Shown here: positions 1-11,560 of the stretch, piece after piece | How positions within the stretch are numbered: the stretch's first letter is position 1 | Layout of the letters: every line of letters begins with the position of its first letter | Source of the DNA: Helianthus annuus | Taxonomy: Eukaryota; Streptophyta; Magnoliopsida; Asterales; Asteraceae | Direction: 5' to 3' | Length of the DNA: 64,000 nucleotides | Assembly: GCF_002127325.2 (NCBI RefSeq) | Contig: NC_035441.2 | Location: 155,277,122 to 155,341,121, forward strand | Notes under the pieces: generated by a model | The model's input: the letters and a program-made list of their open reading frames with translations, nothing else | What the model was told of the DNA's origin: nothing | Databases searched by the model: none | Made by a program: the position numbers and the translations under genes

Positions 1-129
1 AACGGATGGATGAACCTAAAGACATGTCATTGGTATGAGTACTTTGAGTATCTAAGTTGATTAAATAAAATGTTGTAAACATTACAGTCCATATTTAACT
101 TTTTGTTTATGTATAATATGACATTGTTA

Positions 130-185
130 ATGAAGGTGGTACCTGTTGAATTTGTTAAAAAAAATGGGGACAAGACTGGCAACAT
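130..185 (+). pseudogene. Severed N-terminus of first B3 domain
   Basis: From the ATG at 130 the sequence encodes MKVVPVEFVKKNGDKTGN and then meets a stop. This is the usual first strand of a B3 domain (hydrophobic, P, EFV, K-rich). The natural continuation, starting IEVHREDG, is found eight bases later in another frame. The piece therefore belongs to the gene annotated at 186-2015 and is cut off by the duplication. An alternative is that the true start lies in an upstream exon outside the window. Confidence 0.65.
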
Positions 186-2015
186 ATGAACATAGAGGTT
201 CATCGTGAAGACGGTAGACATTGGATGGTAAGACTTAGACACATGGATAGCCTACCAGTATTAACCGATGGTTGGAGGGCTGTTGTTAATCATCTTCATT
301 TGCCAAAAAACACTTGGCTGCCCTTTAAAAGCATTGGAGACAAAAAATTGGAGGTTTATCCTTTCCTAAACGATGTGTGTGGTCAAACTTACATAACAAT
401 GAACAACTACACAAAATTGGGTCTTACGGTAAGCGTATTCTTTGTAAAAACTTTGTTAGTAACACATATGTTACTAATTATATTTTTATACTATATTATA
501 TTAACTTGCAAGGTAATTCCAGATGAGTTTATTAACATGTTTTACAAAAACCACGAGTTAAACGGAAATTACAAAGTATACGCAGGTGGTAAGTACTGGG
601 ATGTGATGGCAGGAAAACTTCATGTAACATATGCTTTTACAGGAGGATGGTCGAAACTGTGTGAGAGTCTGAAAATTATGAATGGTGACACAATGACGTT
701 TGAGAAGATTGATAATGTTGTATTTCAGTTGAGGATATTCAGGAATGGCGTTGATGTTGAATTGGGTTTTAAAGAAGAATCACAAGACAGTGATTCTTGT
801 GAGTTTATATCCCGACAGACATTCCAAGAAAGTGTTTATTTTGTAAGTATCTTTTATTACGGAAAGATCATTTAAATAAAAAAGATTACTTATATTTTAA
901 ATATTTAATTACAGAACTATGATCATTCTGATAATGGAACGGATACAAGTGGAGATACTTTGATGCATGAGGTAGTGTATTAGAATAAGTTTGTATTATT
1001 TAGAATAAATTGATTAATAAATTCACATAACTGTTTAAATTTTGAAGTGCATAAATGAAAGTTGAACTGACATTAAATAGCAGGAAAAAAATTCTGGGAA
1101 TGAAAGTGACGAAATGTTGAATATGACCCATCAAGTTCAAAAACATGAAGACTTGACACCACCAGCTAAAAATAGTTCCAGTTCTAAAGTTCCCGTGAAC
1201 GAAGAGGTAATACTAACTGAATAAACGTTTATATGACATTATATATGTTAGTATATATAAGAATTCAGCTGAATCATAGTTATATACTGAACTTATTTTT
1301 ATCATAGATTGGAAAAAAAGGCAAAGAGGTTGCTCAAGTGATTTGCTCAACATCAAAAAAAGAAAAGTAAGTGACCAAAGTCCAGAAGTTGTCACACCTT
1401 CAATTTCATATTGTCTTCAATCATCAATCAAAAGAGAGGTAATTTTGACTAAACTGACAAGTGTAATACAATTATCAATGCTTAATTTTTGTAACTCCAA
1501 TTATATAAAGATTTAATGTTTTACATTGATATTGAAAATTGAAGGTAAAAAAGTACAATGAGAATGCACGTAAAGTTGTGGGTGAAAAGCAACTGAGATG
1601 TGATAGAAAAAAAACAATAAAAGCTCAACTTGATCCTGAAAATTATGAGTTTAGTAAAAAAGGAGAACACAGATTGGTATGAAATTATGTAACATAAATT
1701 ATAAAAAGTTTTGTATAATTTATAGGGAAATGATAATAATGGTATGTTTCATTTTTTTGGTAGCGTCTACCAATGGAGGTTGCAAGGAGATCAGGTCTAA
1801 TAAAGGCACTATATTCATTGAAGATTCAGACACTGGATGGAAGAATGATCGATAACAAAGTGGACATAGAGAAAAATGGTCTAAAACCACGTTACTCAAT
1901 GGTCAAGTGGGGGAATTTTATGTCTGCAAATGGTTTGAAAAAAGGTGATATTCTTCACTTCAACTTTGTTACTTCAAAACAGGTGCTGGAGTTAAGAAAT
2001 GTGGATCGAGTTTAA
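186..2015 (+). CDS. B3-domain protein (REM-like), seven exons, probably damaged
   Basis: B3 domains bind DNA in plant nuclear transcription factors. Exons that keep GT..AG borders are 186-428, 513-842, 915-971, 1084-1206, 1308-1438, 1545-1676 and 1764-2015. Three B3-like blocks are visible. The first (130-428) has GRHW and DGW. The second (513-790) starts IPDEF and has GGKYW and GGW. The third (1764-2015) has RYSMVKWGNFM and GLKKGD. Between blocks two and three are a polar linker and a basic NLS-like segment. Two lesions are visible. An 8-bp duplication at 181-194 separates the start of the first B3 (ATG at 130) from the rest, and the ATG at 186 lies inside it. Exon 5 (131 bp) is one base short of the frame encoding the basic segment. 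I therefore read this as a recent pseudogene or an allele with an assembly error. The family call is firm; function is unknown. Confidence 0.75.
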
Positions 2016-2822
2016 GACAAATGTGTTGAATGATGCTAGTAGGTATAACTCTTGATATATGGGATGTTAATGATTATGGTTTTTTTGAAATATGCATATA
2101 TTTGCATATGAAAACGTTGGTAGAAGTTTGGTTAACTATATGCTTATGTAATATGTGCATATATCTGCATATATGGATAATGTTAAGTTTTTGGAACAAT
2201 ATATGTTAGTATGTTATGAATGTTAATCATCTAATTTATCTGTTGAATTGAATAAAGTAGAAATAATTAGTCTAATAAAAACAAACACCATTAAAAGTTG
2301 TATAAAATGAGGAAGTAACATATAAAATGAATAAAACATACCTGATAATATGTATTCACTAAACGGCTTGATATGATTAGGAACAAAAGACACAGAGATT
2401 AGGGAAATGGTAGTAAATTAGTCTTGTAAGTGATTAAGAAGGAAAAACCAGAAAGTATAGTGTTTATATGAAACAAAACACAATGAGAGCCAATATACTT
2501 GAATGTATGACTTTATATAAAACAATATCAGTATTTATAGAAAAACACGATAAGTTTGGAATATCATTATCAATTTCTAAAATTGTAACAATTAGAACAT
2601 AAATTAAGGAATATACCGTTTTAATGAGTTTTTAGGAATTTAATAAAACATTCCTAATATTAAGAAAGGAAATAAATATATATTATTTGAATTATAAACA
2701 ACAATCATATAGGGATGATTTTAATTAGAGAAGGACGGGAAAAAAAAATCTCATGATAAACCATATTTAAAATACGATTATTCCATAGTGAAATCACAAA
2801 TTATTTGATGTGAACAAAACTG
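2016..2822. other. AT-rich intergenic spacer
   Basis: This stretch between convergent genes (B3 on +, F-box on -) is very AT-rich. It shows no ORF of note, no clear repeat borders and no RNA gene. It probably holds both 3' UTRs. Confidence 0.5.
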
Positions 2823-3273
2823 CTAATTGTCAACATCATAAACTTGATAAACAAAACGATGGCCATTCTGAACAATCACCATCTCCTCCAAAACATTTGC
2901 ATTAGTTTGAGTTAAATGATAATCATCACCAAAATATAGTTGACTGAGTTCACGCGGCCACAAATCCATCAAGATAGACGAATTGATGAACAAACCTTGG
3001 TCTTGGAGCATTTCCTGGAAAACATATCATAAACAAATGAGGTTGAAAACACAAAAACTTAATAAGAAAAGTAATTGTGTTGTCATGTAATCAATATAAG
3101 ACAATAAATAGTACCATATAATCCTCAACATAAGAACCACGTTGTTCAGCAAATTCTTTGGAGGACAAACCATCACGCCATTCTTTGCATACTAACTTGA
3201 AACGATGTATAGATTTGGTATCAATTTTGATTAAAATATTGAAAAGTATCAGGTGAAAAGGAAGCTCAACCAT
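2823..3273 (-). CDS. Short F-box domain protein, two exons
   Basis: The N-terminal ~45 residues match the F-box pattern: LPFHLILFNILIKID, then SIHRFKLVCKEWRDG and SSKEF. F-boxes dock on SKP1 in SCF ubiquitin ligases. Exon 1 is 3115-3273 and exon 2 is 2823-3014, joined in phase through a good donor (ATG/GTACTA) and a CAG acceptor; the product is 116 residues. The C-terminal part has no recognisable kelch, LRR or FBA repeat, and the protein is much shorter than typical F-box proteins (300-450 residues). It is either a truncated family member or a small F-box-only protein. It lies 1.1 kb downstream of the RPA-like gene on the same strand. Confidence 0.6.
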
Positions 3274-4355
3274 TGTATCTCGAATACCTAAAACATTTTA
3301 ATCATTGCATAGTATCATTTGGCGGTATGAGAATGAGTTGTGAAGAATGAATATATATAACACTATTATGAATTCATGAAGATATTAAGAGTAATACCTT
3401 ACTGACCTGCTTAGATGTTATAGAATAAGTGTTCTAAAGACAAGGGTCTTCTATATATAATAATAATAATAAAGATATCAAATATGGAATGATAATGAGA
3501 AGGATGTTTTCCATTATTAAGAGATTTGAAATATTATATTAACTTTTAATATTATACAATGTTATTTTTTTAGAAATATTATATGTAAACGATTAAAACT
3601 ATACCTCAAAATAAAATATTTTAGTTAGAGTAAATAAACAAAAATATTTAAGTGTCATATCATTTGGATATAGTATGTTATTTTTAGAACATGATCATTA
3701 TGAAATAATGTTTCACAACGAAGATATAAAAAATAGATAACATTATGATTATATTATTTTGTTCATTATGATGAGATTTAAAAAGATAACATGAATATCA
3801 CGGACTTTGAATTGTGATCTGTGTTTAATATACTTTGATAATAACATTAAATACCGTTATAGATTTAAATATAATATTTTCTGTTCATGTAAAATTATTT
3901 ACCAAATATATACAAAAATTGATGTTTATAAAATATAGATAAGGTCAACAATTCTTTATTACATAAAAATGGATACTTATGTTGTTATAATAAATTTGAT
4001 GTTTAGCAAAGTAAATAAGGTCAACAATCCTTTATAACATAAAAATGGAGACAAAGATTGTTACATGATAGTAAATTAAACCAAAACAATCAATGGAAGA
4101 AAAAAATTGTGTTTTTCATCATTAACATTAGAATCATATTAACTAACAATTAAATACGTACTGGACTAACTAATATTATTTACAAATTATTCACCACAAA
4201 ACAAACCAACTAACAATATAATGTATATTAGGAAATAATAATATCCATTTAAAAACCAGATCAATATTCAAAACAAATTGTCAAATGTCTTCTTGAGAAA
4301 CACCAAACTTAAAAAAAAAATTGGAAATTAAATTTGACACGACACGGATATTTCT
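3274..4355. other. AT-rich spacer, no gene seen
   Basis: Strongly AT-rich DNA between the RPA-like and F-box genes. A loose direct repeat occurs near 3950-4050: 'aaggtcaacaat.ctttat.acataaaaatgga' appears twice about 75 bp apart. No coding exon, RNA gene or terminal repeats were found. Confidence 0.45.
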
Positions 4356-6986
4356 TTATTTCTCTAACTTTGGGGTGATCAGGTCCAAGTTGACATCATT
4401 GTTGAGTTGCTCATTCCCAGGACTGTTTCGACGTTTAGTAGACGAACTTTGAACAGCATCAACATCATAAACATCTTGAAGGTTACGTTTAATGTTGTCG
4501 AACTTTGACTGATCTTGATCATTAACATCAAAATTATCTGGCGTAACACTATCGCCGATCACAGATTGAGACCCCTATAAAAAAGTGAATATAATAATAT
4601 ATGATAAACATAAAATAGTTATTTTTCTATTAATACAAAATGACGTTAAATAAATAAATAAAACAACATACCTTTGAGCAACATTTAACATTTCCAACAG
4701 AATCGGACAAGCATTGAACATTTGACTCAGACATATCAGACTGTAAAAAATATACAAAGGTCGGTTAACTTGTCACAGCATGACTAATAGGATATATATA
4801 ATAAAAAAATATTTTGAAAATAAACACTAACATCATTAATTTTCCATTTATTCTCCAGAGCAGAAAGTATGTCATCATCAAAAGTTAACATTGAAATTCC
4901 ATAGTTTTCTATCTGGTGTATAATGTTAAAACTGGAAATTTTGATTTGAAATGCAAACTTTTTGTTGATCAAGATATCAAACTCAGATGGAAGTGACTGA
5001 AAGGAGCCTTTGGTAGAATTGTCAACCTATACACAATTACACAAGCTTAGTATATATAAATACATATTGATTGAAAAACAAATTAATTTCACCTTTGAGT
5101 AAACATCAAGAAGCTCTTTGGAGGTTTTTTTAATAAGCTTAATAGCTTCATAATCAAACAACGTACAAGAAACAGTCCCAGTAGAGTCCTGAACCCTTAG
5201 AGGAATCTTGTAACTGATAGATGAAATAAAGTAAAATATTAGAAAGTAAAAAAGAAAGAGTATAGACTTTTTTGGTACAAATTTAATTAATTAAAAACAA
5301 ACAATACCGATAAACAGGAACAACATCAACAGCATCACAATCAGGGTTTATACACTCAAAAGTCTTCTCATCCAAAACATCAAAACTGCCGTCATCTTTT
5401 TCAACCAATGTTGATTTCTCTTCAATTTGCTTCTTATAATTATTGCATGATAAATAATACCAAGGCGTATCATTTGAAATTGCTATAACAGTACCAACAA
5501 TGATAACCTTTTTCTCCTATAAAATTTATATTATAATAAATAAGATCAATACCATAATGTACCAAATATCGGAAGTAAACAAAAAATAAAATAAATATAA
5601 ATTTATTAAAAACTTTACCTCAGAAATTGATGCAATAAAAGCAGTCAACACAAAGTCTTCAGCATTAAGAAACTCATCTTTCGGACTGGATATAACTTGA
5701 GAGCATGACTGTTTAATGGAAGATGAGTTAGAAAACTCCTTCTCAAGATACCTATAACAGTAGAATATATTATACAACCGGAATGAAAATTTAACATGGG
5801 AATCATTAAAAGATATATTATTATACCTGTCTTTGAATTCTTGTATCTGATCCAGATCTGAATTTATGAACACACGACTTGCTTCAAACATATTAGTAAG
5901 GCCAATTTTACCTGAATAGAACGTCAAAGTTTACTAAATGATTAAAAAACGATATAATTTTGTAACATCATATAAGGAGGTACATATCGTTACAAATATT
6001 TAATACAGCTTTCTGAACTAATTTTCAGAACTTAAACTTATACCTTGATAAATGTTTACTGTGCCAAAATGGACGAGAATAACAACATGATCAGGTCGGT
6101 TTTTATCATTCATGTACTCTGACAAAGTGATTGCATAGTTTTCCCATAATGTAAGACTAATCTTCTGATCTCTGTATAATGAATATTTAAAAAATTAAAA
6201 TAAAACATATAAACTAATAAAGATGTACATACGCAAATATAAAAAACTCCATATATATATATATATATTTATATAGTCAATACTCGAGATCTTTAAGAGT
6301 TATGTTCATTCGTTTGGTTTTAGAGCCATCCTTCCTGTTTGCATCTTCAATAGGATAAGACACAACAACAGAACCGATGAAATCTGTATGTTTACAACAA
6401 ATTGTCAATAGAAAGATCTGAATTTATTTAAATGTTATAATAATAGTGATACAACCGTAAATACCTATTGGAGTATTGACTTCAACTTTTTTACTCAACA
6501 CTGATTTAAAATCAGTGAAGCGAAAAAAGTACCGAGGACCAGACCAGTTTTCAGTTTTCAGAACAGAACTGAATGCGTACAGAGATAGCTTCTGATCATT
6601 TCCAGTAACCTTAATCTTGGTTGTATCTTTGGCTAGTGATGGCTTGTGAAACAATAAACAGTCATCAACAACCAAAAATTTAAGGAACCGTTTGAAAAGT
6701 TTATGTAAACAGCTACATTGAATGAATGAACCCTGAAATAGTAATTATATAATGTGCAATTTAGATAAACAAAATGGATAACAATTGTTAAAGAGGAATA
6801 TAAATAATAGTTAAAAATCTCTAAATTTGTTACCTCCTCATCCATCAACAACATGTCAACTCGATAGATCTGACTATCAGAACCATTCATTTTTTTATTC
6901 CACATGGATATGATCTTCGCCTTGATTGTGTAGTTCGTAGAATGAGCATTAAGTGAACTGAACATAGTAATCTTATTGTTCTCCAT
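4356..6986 (-). CDS. Replication protein A 70 kDa-like OB-fold protein, 11 exons
   Basis: This belongs to the plant RPA70/RFA1-like OB-fold family, which binds single-stranded DNA. Exons (minus) are 6834-6986, 6465-6732, 6284-6383, 6044-6171, 5827-5911, 5619-5751, 5308-5516, 5093-5213, 4832-5026, 4672-4740 and 4356-4574. All junctions are GT..AG and keep one frame for 559 codons plus stop. Exons 1-2 give the first OB fold (TIKAKIISMWNKK ... VDMLLMDEEGS). Exons 3-5 give a second, with KRMNITLKDLE and ISLTLWENYA. Exons 7-9 resemble the RPA70 C-terminal fold with zinc ribbon (WYYLSCNNY ... FECINPDC, then IPLRVQDSTGTVSCTLFD). The second zinc Cys is replaced by Tyr. The tail is polar with a basic patch (TKRR). 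It looks intact. Divergent RPA-like copies are numerous in plants, so it need not be the housekeeping RPA70. Confidence 0.8.
6248..6270. repeat. (AT)n microsatellite in RPA-like intron 3
   Basis: Short AT dinucleotide run inside the intron between exons 3 and 4 of the RPA-like gene. Confidence 0.8.
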
Positions 6987-7147
6987 TTCACTGTTAAACG
7001 AAGAAAAATATGATCAGAGACTTATGATGTTTTTTATGATATTAATATCAGAATTGAAAAACTGTTAACGGTTGTACCTTCAATCGTAAAGAACAGGCTA
7101 TGAAAATTGAGAACAAATATGAGTGACAAACAATAGAGATGACTTCT

Positions 7148-7189
<42 letters not shown>

Positions 7190-8229
7190 AAAGAGAAAGA
7201 TATGGAATGATTTGAAGTTGTTTTTGGAAGTTATAAATTAAAATTAATATTTATGGCAAATGACAGGAAGAAATTTATGTTTCATTGGTGTTTCCTAATA
7301 TAATAGTATTGGTAAAAAATTTGAAAATATTCAAACATAGTCTTTTGCCGGGTGAAATTATTCAAACCCAGGAATAAATGTAACAAAATAAAGCCAAAAA
7401 TTGAAGGAATAATAAGTTTGATGTGGTAAGGATGAGTGAATGAAAAACGACTAAATTTAGGGTTATCAAATTATTAACTAAGCTTGTGTAAGATTTTAAA
7501 GAAATGGATACAACCATATAATTGACACATAGACCTCGGTACCCACTACATACGACAATTGACAATTGGATATTCATCAACATGAAAAAAATAATCGTAT
7601 GCATAAAACAGAGACAAGTATGACCATAAATAATATAAATTGTAATCTTAGAATAAAAAAAATGAAAACTTACATTTAGTCATATCCGGCTTTGGTGTGT
7701 TTAAATACCTGAATATTATGCAAATGAAAAGAAAATCACCAAATTAATACAAAATTAAGGAAGAGCACGATAAGAACCTACCAAATAAACATAAAAAGAT
7801 TGAATAAAACGAAGCAGCAGTTTACGATGGAAAAAAATGGATCAAACCTTGTAACAAAATTCCTAACCCTAGCTTCTGTAATTCAGAATCCGCATGTATC
7901 CCCAATGTTTCTTCCTTACAATCCAACAAAGATCAAGTTACGGGAGATAAATGAAATGAAAGTAATACAATTGAACTGATTTTTGTACCAGAAACACAAT
8001 AAGAAGGACAGATGGTACAAAAAGCACAAAACCTAGGTTATGAAATCCCAAAATTGCTTATATATCCAATGTTATATGTTATAAACACAAATCAAAACCA
8101 GAATCAAACAATACATCTCGAGAAACCGTTCATGTAACATAGTAGACAAACCGATTTTTGGAATTAAGAGGTTGATGATGAAAAGTTGTTGTTCAATCAC
8201 GTTGAAAGGGACTCGAAAAAACTGTATCG
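6987..8229. other. Upstream region of the RPA-like gene
   Basis: AT-rich non-coding DNA containing a long (TA)n run. No coding exon is convincing. Several CAG and GT(A/G) sites on minus would allow 5' UTR introns, which are common in plant genes, but none can be fixed without transcripts. Confidence 0.4.
7149..7184. repeat. (TA)n microsatellite
   Basis: About 18 uninterrupted TA units lie upstream of the RPA-like start codon. This is a likely length-polymorphic site. Confidence 0.9.
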
Positions 8230-8265
8230 TTGAAGAGTAAGGAACAAAAGAAGGAGAAGTTAGAC

Positions 8266-8276
8266 AAATTAGGGTT
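8266..8276 (-). promoter_or_regulatory. Telo-box (AAACCCTAA) candidate
   Basis: The minus strand reads AAACCCTAATT just after a T/A-rich run. Telo-boxes are typical promoter or 5'-leader elements of plant replication and translation genes. That would suit the RPA-like gene 1.3 kb downstream, though the distance makes the link tentative. Confidence 0.35.
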
Positions 8277-8787
8277 TTTTTTTCTTATATACCCGGGTCA
8301 AAAGTATGCGGGTTTGGATAGCATAACCGGATCCCGTGTAGAAACATCAAGATTCCCTAAGTTTCCCGCCAAAAACTTTGTGAGGTTGCACCACATAGGG
8401 ACACGTGTCCCACATCTTGTTTATTTATTATATATATAGATATGATGTGAAATTATTTAATGAATTCATATTTGTATTATACATTAAACTTGTTCGACTA
8501 TTATACATTAAACTTGTTAGACTGATTAACAATAGTACATAAAAAAGAGTATCTAAAATGCATAGATGCACTGAAACCATAAAGTAGCCCCAGCCTAGGG
8601 TCAATCAACTTGACCAAGTCAACTTTTGGATCTATCTAACAAAAAGATTGAACTCATCAGCATCTTATAATAAATCAAACAAAGAAAAAATAACATAAAC
8701 CAAGGCAATAAGGCCCTTTGGTTCAGCATCAGGCTCACTTGTTCTGATAATGGAGTCCTTAGCTGAGATAAGTTCATAAGGTACAAC

Positions 8788-9009
8788 CCCAAATGCATTT
8801 TTATGTCTTCCTGAAGCTCTTCCATCTCTTTAACAGTTAAACCCTGCATTAATCCGAAATTAAACTTGCAAGAAAAAGGCGTTCAAGAATACAAAAAAGT
8901 GAGAAAAGAAGGATCGGAAGCGGAGAAACAACCAAAAATGTGTAGATACCTTAAAAACCATGTATGGCTCCTCTATCTCGATATCAAATTCACCGTTAGC
9001 ATTAAACAC
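8788..9009 (-). pseudogene. Cactin-like exon pair (fragment)
   Basis: Two minus-strand exon-like pieces have clean borders. The first (8950-9009, 60 bp) lies between an AG acceptor and a GTATCT donor and encodes NGEFDIEIEEPYMVFK after four residues. The second begins after a CAG at 8844-8846 with GLTVKEMEELQEDIKMHL. Joined in phase they resemble the central region of plant cactin, a spliceosome-associated protein (from memory, not searched). Near 8787 the frame is lost; a different frame stays open to about 8690, reading VPYELISAKDSIIRTSEPD, which I do not recognise. No other cactin exons were found nearby, so this is a fragment. Confidence 0.4.
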
Positions 9010-9018
9010 CTAAAACAT

Positions 9019-9293
9019 ATTTTGGAGGGTACCGAACCGAACCGTACCGGGCATATTCGATACCGGTACGGGTACCCACTTTCACATTTTTTGGTACCAG
9101 TATTTACCGGTGTACGGTGCCAGTATTTACGGGTAAAACACCGGTAAAAACCGGTACTTACGGGTAAAACACCGGTAAAAACTGGTACTTACGGGTAAAA
9201 CACCGGTAAAAACCGGTACTGGTACCCACTTTTCCCGTTTTTCAATACCAGTACCGGTTAGGTACCAAACGAGTACCGTGCTCATCCCTACAC
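9019..9293. repeat. GGTACC/ACCGGTA low-complexity element, copy 1
   Basis: Iterated 'accggtaaaaaccggtact' units and 'ggtacccac' blocks, both locally palindromic. The right end (gtgctcatcccta) would read TAGGGATGAGCAC on the other strand, a terminus style seen in hAT-like plant MITEs. The left end lacks a matching inverted repeat, so the copy appears truncated. Confidence 0.6.
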
Positions 9294-9639
9294 AGAAGTA
9301 TGTCGTTAGACTAAATATACATTCTATGATTAGTGACATCACAAAATTAGTAATCGAACATTCCTTATAAAATGGATATGATTTGTATAACCATGAAATT
9401 ACTTCACATATAATAAGATACAATATGCATGAACTCATTCAAAACAAAAGACAGTGAAAACAATACTTTACTATACTAACGCACCCTGATCAACAAACAC
9501 ATGAACAATATTTAGCAAATTCTTTATAGAACAACCAAATACATACCAAAACCTCATTTTAAAGCTACTGTACTTAGAATGGTAAGAGATACAGTTACAA
9601 ATTTTTGGGAACAAACCTTGTGCAACAACAGTCGTTGAT

Positions 9640-9965
9640 AGTTTTAGTTCTTCAAGTTGAGGGGCGGTTAATTTTCGGGCAGGTAGTTTTCACAAAGGAC
9701 TCGATTGTTGCGCCAATAAATATAACTGCTGCATCAGATATGTTGTCACCCATTAATGCAGTACCTAGAAAGCATATTTATTATGTTTAAAACGACATGG
9801 TTTCACATAGTAGTTGAACTTAAGTAATCAAACTTTAGCCCTAAATAAGTACAAACGTCCATCCTTTCAAGACCATGCGTTCCATCCAAATAAAACACCA
9901 GATCTCCTTCACTTTGAATATCACAAGCCCAGCCAGCGATAATTTGGGCTCATCCTTGTACACTT
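9640..9965 (-). other. Unidentified exon-like blocks
   Basis: Two minus-strand stretches have coding-like composition. One (~9640-9770) contains LMGDNISDAAVIFIGATIES. The other (~9830-9945) contains GWACDIQSEGDLVFYLDGT. No clean splice borders keep both open, and I do not recognise the family. They lie between the cactin-like and LisH-like fragments and are probably further gene debris. Confidence 0.25.
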
Positions 9966-10371
9966 ACTGTTGTAAAAAAAAGGCAGAGGTGGCCTGGGTA
10001 ATCTGTAAAGTGGGTACAGGTTAAAAAAAGACATTTCAAACTTTTTAATAAAAAAATTCTCACTTTTTGAATTAAACATTTAAAAATGCTTGTTCAAATG
10101 AACCCCGCACACTAACTTGGTCTTATAGCCTTTCCCTGAGCTGCAATACCTGGGAAACATGGAAAAGGTTGAAAAGTTTTGATAAAAAATGAGGATTAGG
10201 AAAATTATTGTTATTAACGTCATGAATTTATATATATATATGATTTTCAACCCGTTTGATCCAGTTCCTTGTGAGTTACTTTTAAAACTTTTGCAACTGA
10301 AGTTCCATGTAAATTACTTTTAAAACTTATGCAAATGAAACATTAGAGACGAATTATATCCTGAACCACTT

Positions 10372-10487
10372 GTACTGGTACCCACTTTCACGTTTTTTGG
10401 TACCGGTATTTACCGGTGTACGGTACCGGTATTTATGGGTAAAACACCGGTAAATACCGGTACTGGTACCCACTTTCACGTTTTTTG
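10372..10487. repeat. GGTACC/ACCGGTA low-complexity element, copy 2
   Basis: Shares 'ggtacccactttcacgtttttt' style blocks and accggtat units with the copy near 9019-9293. Its right edge directly abuts and interrupts the LisH-like exon at 10488. Confidence 0.65.
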
Positions 10488-10611
10488 CATCAAACCATTC
10501 AGATCAGGGCGATTATCTATCTCGGAACTCAATGCTGCTTCAGCCCTAGCAAACTTATTCTTTTTAAGAAATTCGAGTATGGCATCGACCTTCAAGTCTG
10601 CCATATCTGAA
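10488..10611 (-). pseudogene. LisH-like N-terminal exon, interrupted
   Basis: After a CAG acceptor (10612-10614) the minus strand encodes MADLKVDAILEFLKKNKF from the ATG at 10602-10604, then ARAEAAL and NRPDLNG. This is a LisH-like helix pair. From memory it resembles the start of plant DYRK-type protein kinases (DYRKP/YAK1-related), which normally continue with a Q-K-L helix. Here the reading runs straight into the GGTACC repeat at 10487 and no kinase domain follows. I treat it as an orphaned 5' exon; the identity is a suggestion only. Confidence 0.4.
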
Positions 10612-11395
10612 CTGCATTAGAAATGCAATAAAACCCTTATGCATACCAGAAAAAAAACCCCCTAAATAATCCATTATATTTCCAGCAGTAAGACACATAT
10701 ATAGGTTAAATACCTTTCAGAGGTTACTTTCAAAGTCGAAAACTCAATCTAAATTCTCAATCATCCCCTATGAATTATAAATTTGAAACTACCAACCCTA
10801 GAAGAGGAAATTAAAACAGGAAACTGACCTTCTATAAACCTATTCAATATCAAATTTAGTCAAAATCACATATTGTAGAGCTTCACCAGGTGCAAGAGAT
10901 TAAGCAATTTAAATCCTATATACACCCCCCCCCCCCCCCCAAACAAAAAAACCATCCTACAGAACCCTAACAATATTAATAGCAAGGCACAAGGTAATTC
11001 CCAATTTCAATTCTAGGTTAAATACCTGTCACAGAACCATAGAGGTTACTTTCAAAGTATAACACAACATGTAGTACAAACAGTAAAGAATAAGAAACTG
11101 TACCTAAATCCCCATAAATTAGGTGACGGATCGTACGTATAGGTTAAATACCTATCAGAGGAAGTGGATAAGTGGAGGCCTGATCGGAGATGAAGAGCAG
11201 CATGAGCAAGCCGGATCGGAGATCGCTTCGATGTTCTTCTCGTCTTGTTCAGAGTATTAAAAATTACCATAGTGTTGATTACAGACGATATGAAAAAAAA
11301 AATTATTTAAAAATTACCATCCTGTTGATATAATGGTAAATAGTATTGAGAAAGTACAATATACAAAATGGCTTAACCTACATTAACCTACGCGA
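10612..11395. other. Non-coding stretch with a poly-C tract
   Basis: No convincing ORF. A run of about 18 C's begins near 10925. A phrase 'aggttaaatacct..cagag' recurs near 10702, 11018 and 11140, hinting at degenerate direct repeats. Confidence 0.4.
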
Positions 11396-11560
11396 CAAAA
11401 AACATAACGTGCGTGATTATTTTTTTTACCATCATAACGTGACGTGCGTGATTATACTTTCCATGCGTGATTATCACCCCCCCCCCCCATGAGTGATTAT
11501 CACCAAAAAATGGATCCCATGCGTTATTTTGTGTCTTATGCGTGATTAGTGCCCTGATCC
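11396..11560. repeat. Irregular direct repeats of ATGCGTGATTAT
   Basis: At least five copies of a 'cgtgcgtgattat' or 'atgcgtgattat.ac' motif occur within 165 bp, interrupted by a poly-C tract near 11477-11489. Spacing is irregular (about 18-45 bp). This looks like the subterminal repeat region of an unidentified DNA transposon. Confidence 0.5.

Noticed and set aside
8266..8276. Interstitial telomere repeat (AAACCCTAA)
   Set aside because: Only one copy is present. A telo-box regulatory motif is the simpler reading.
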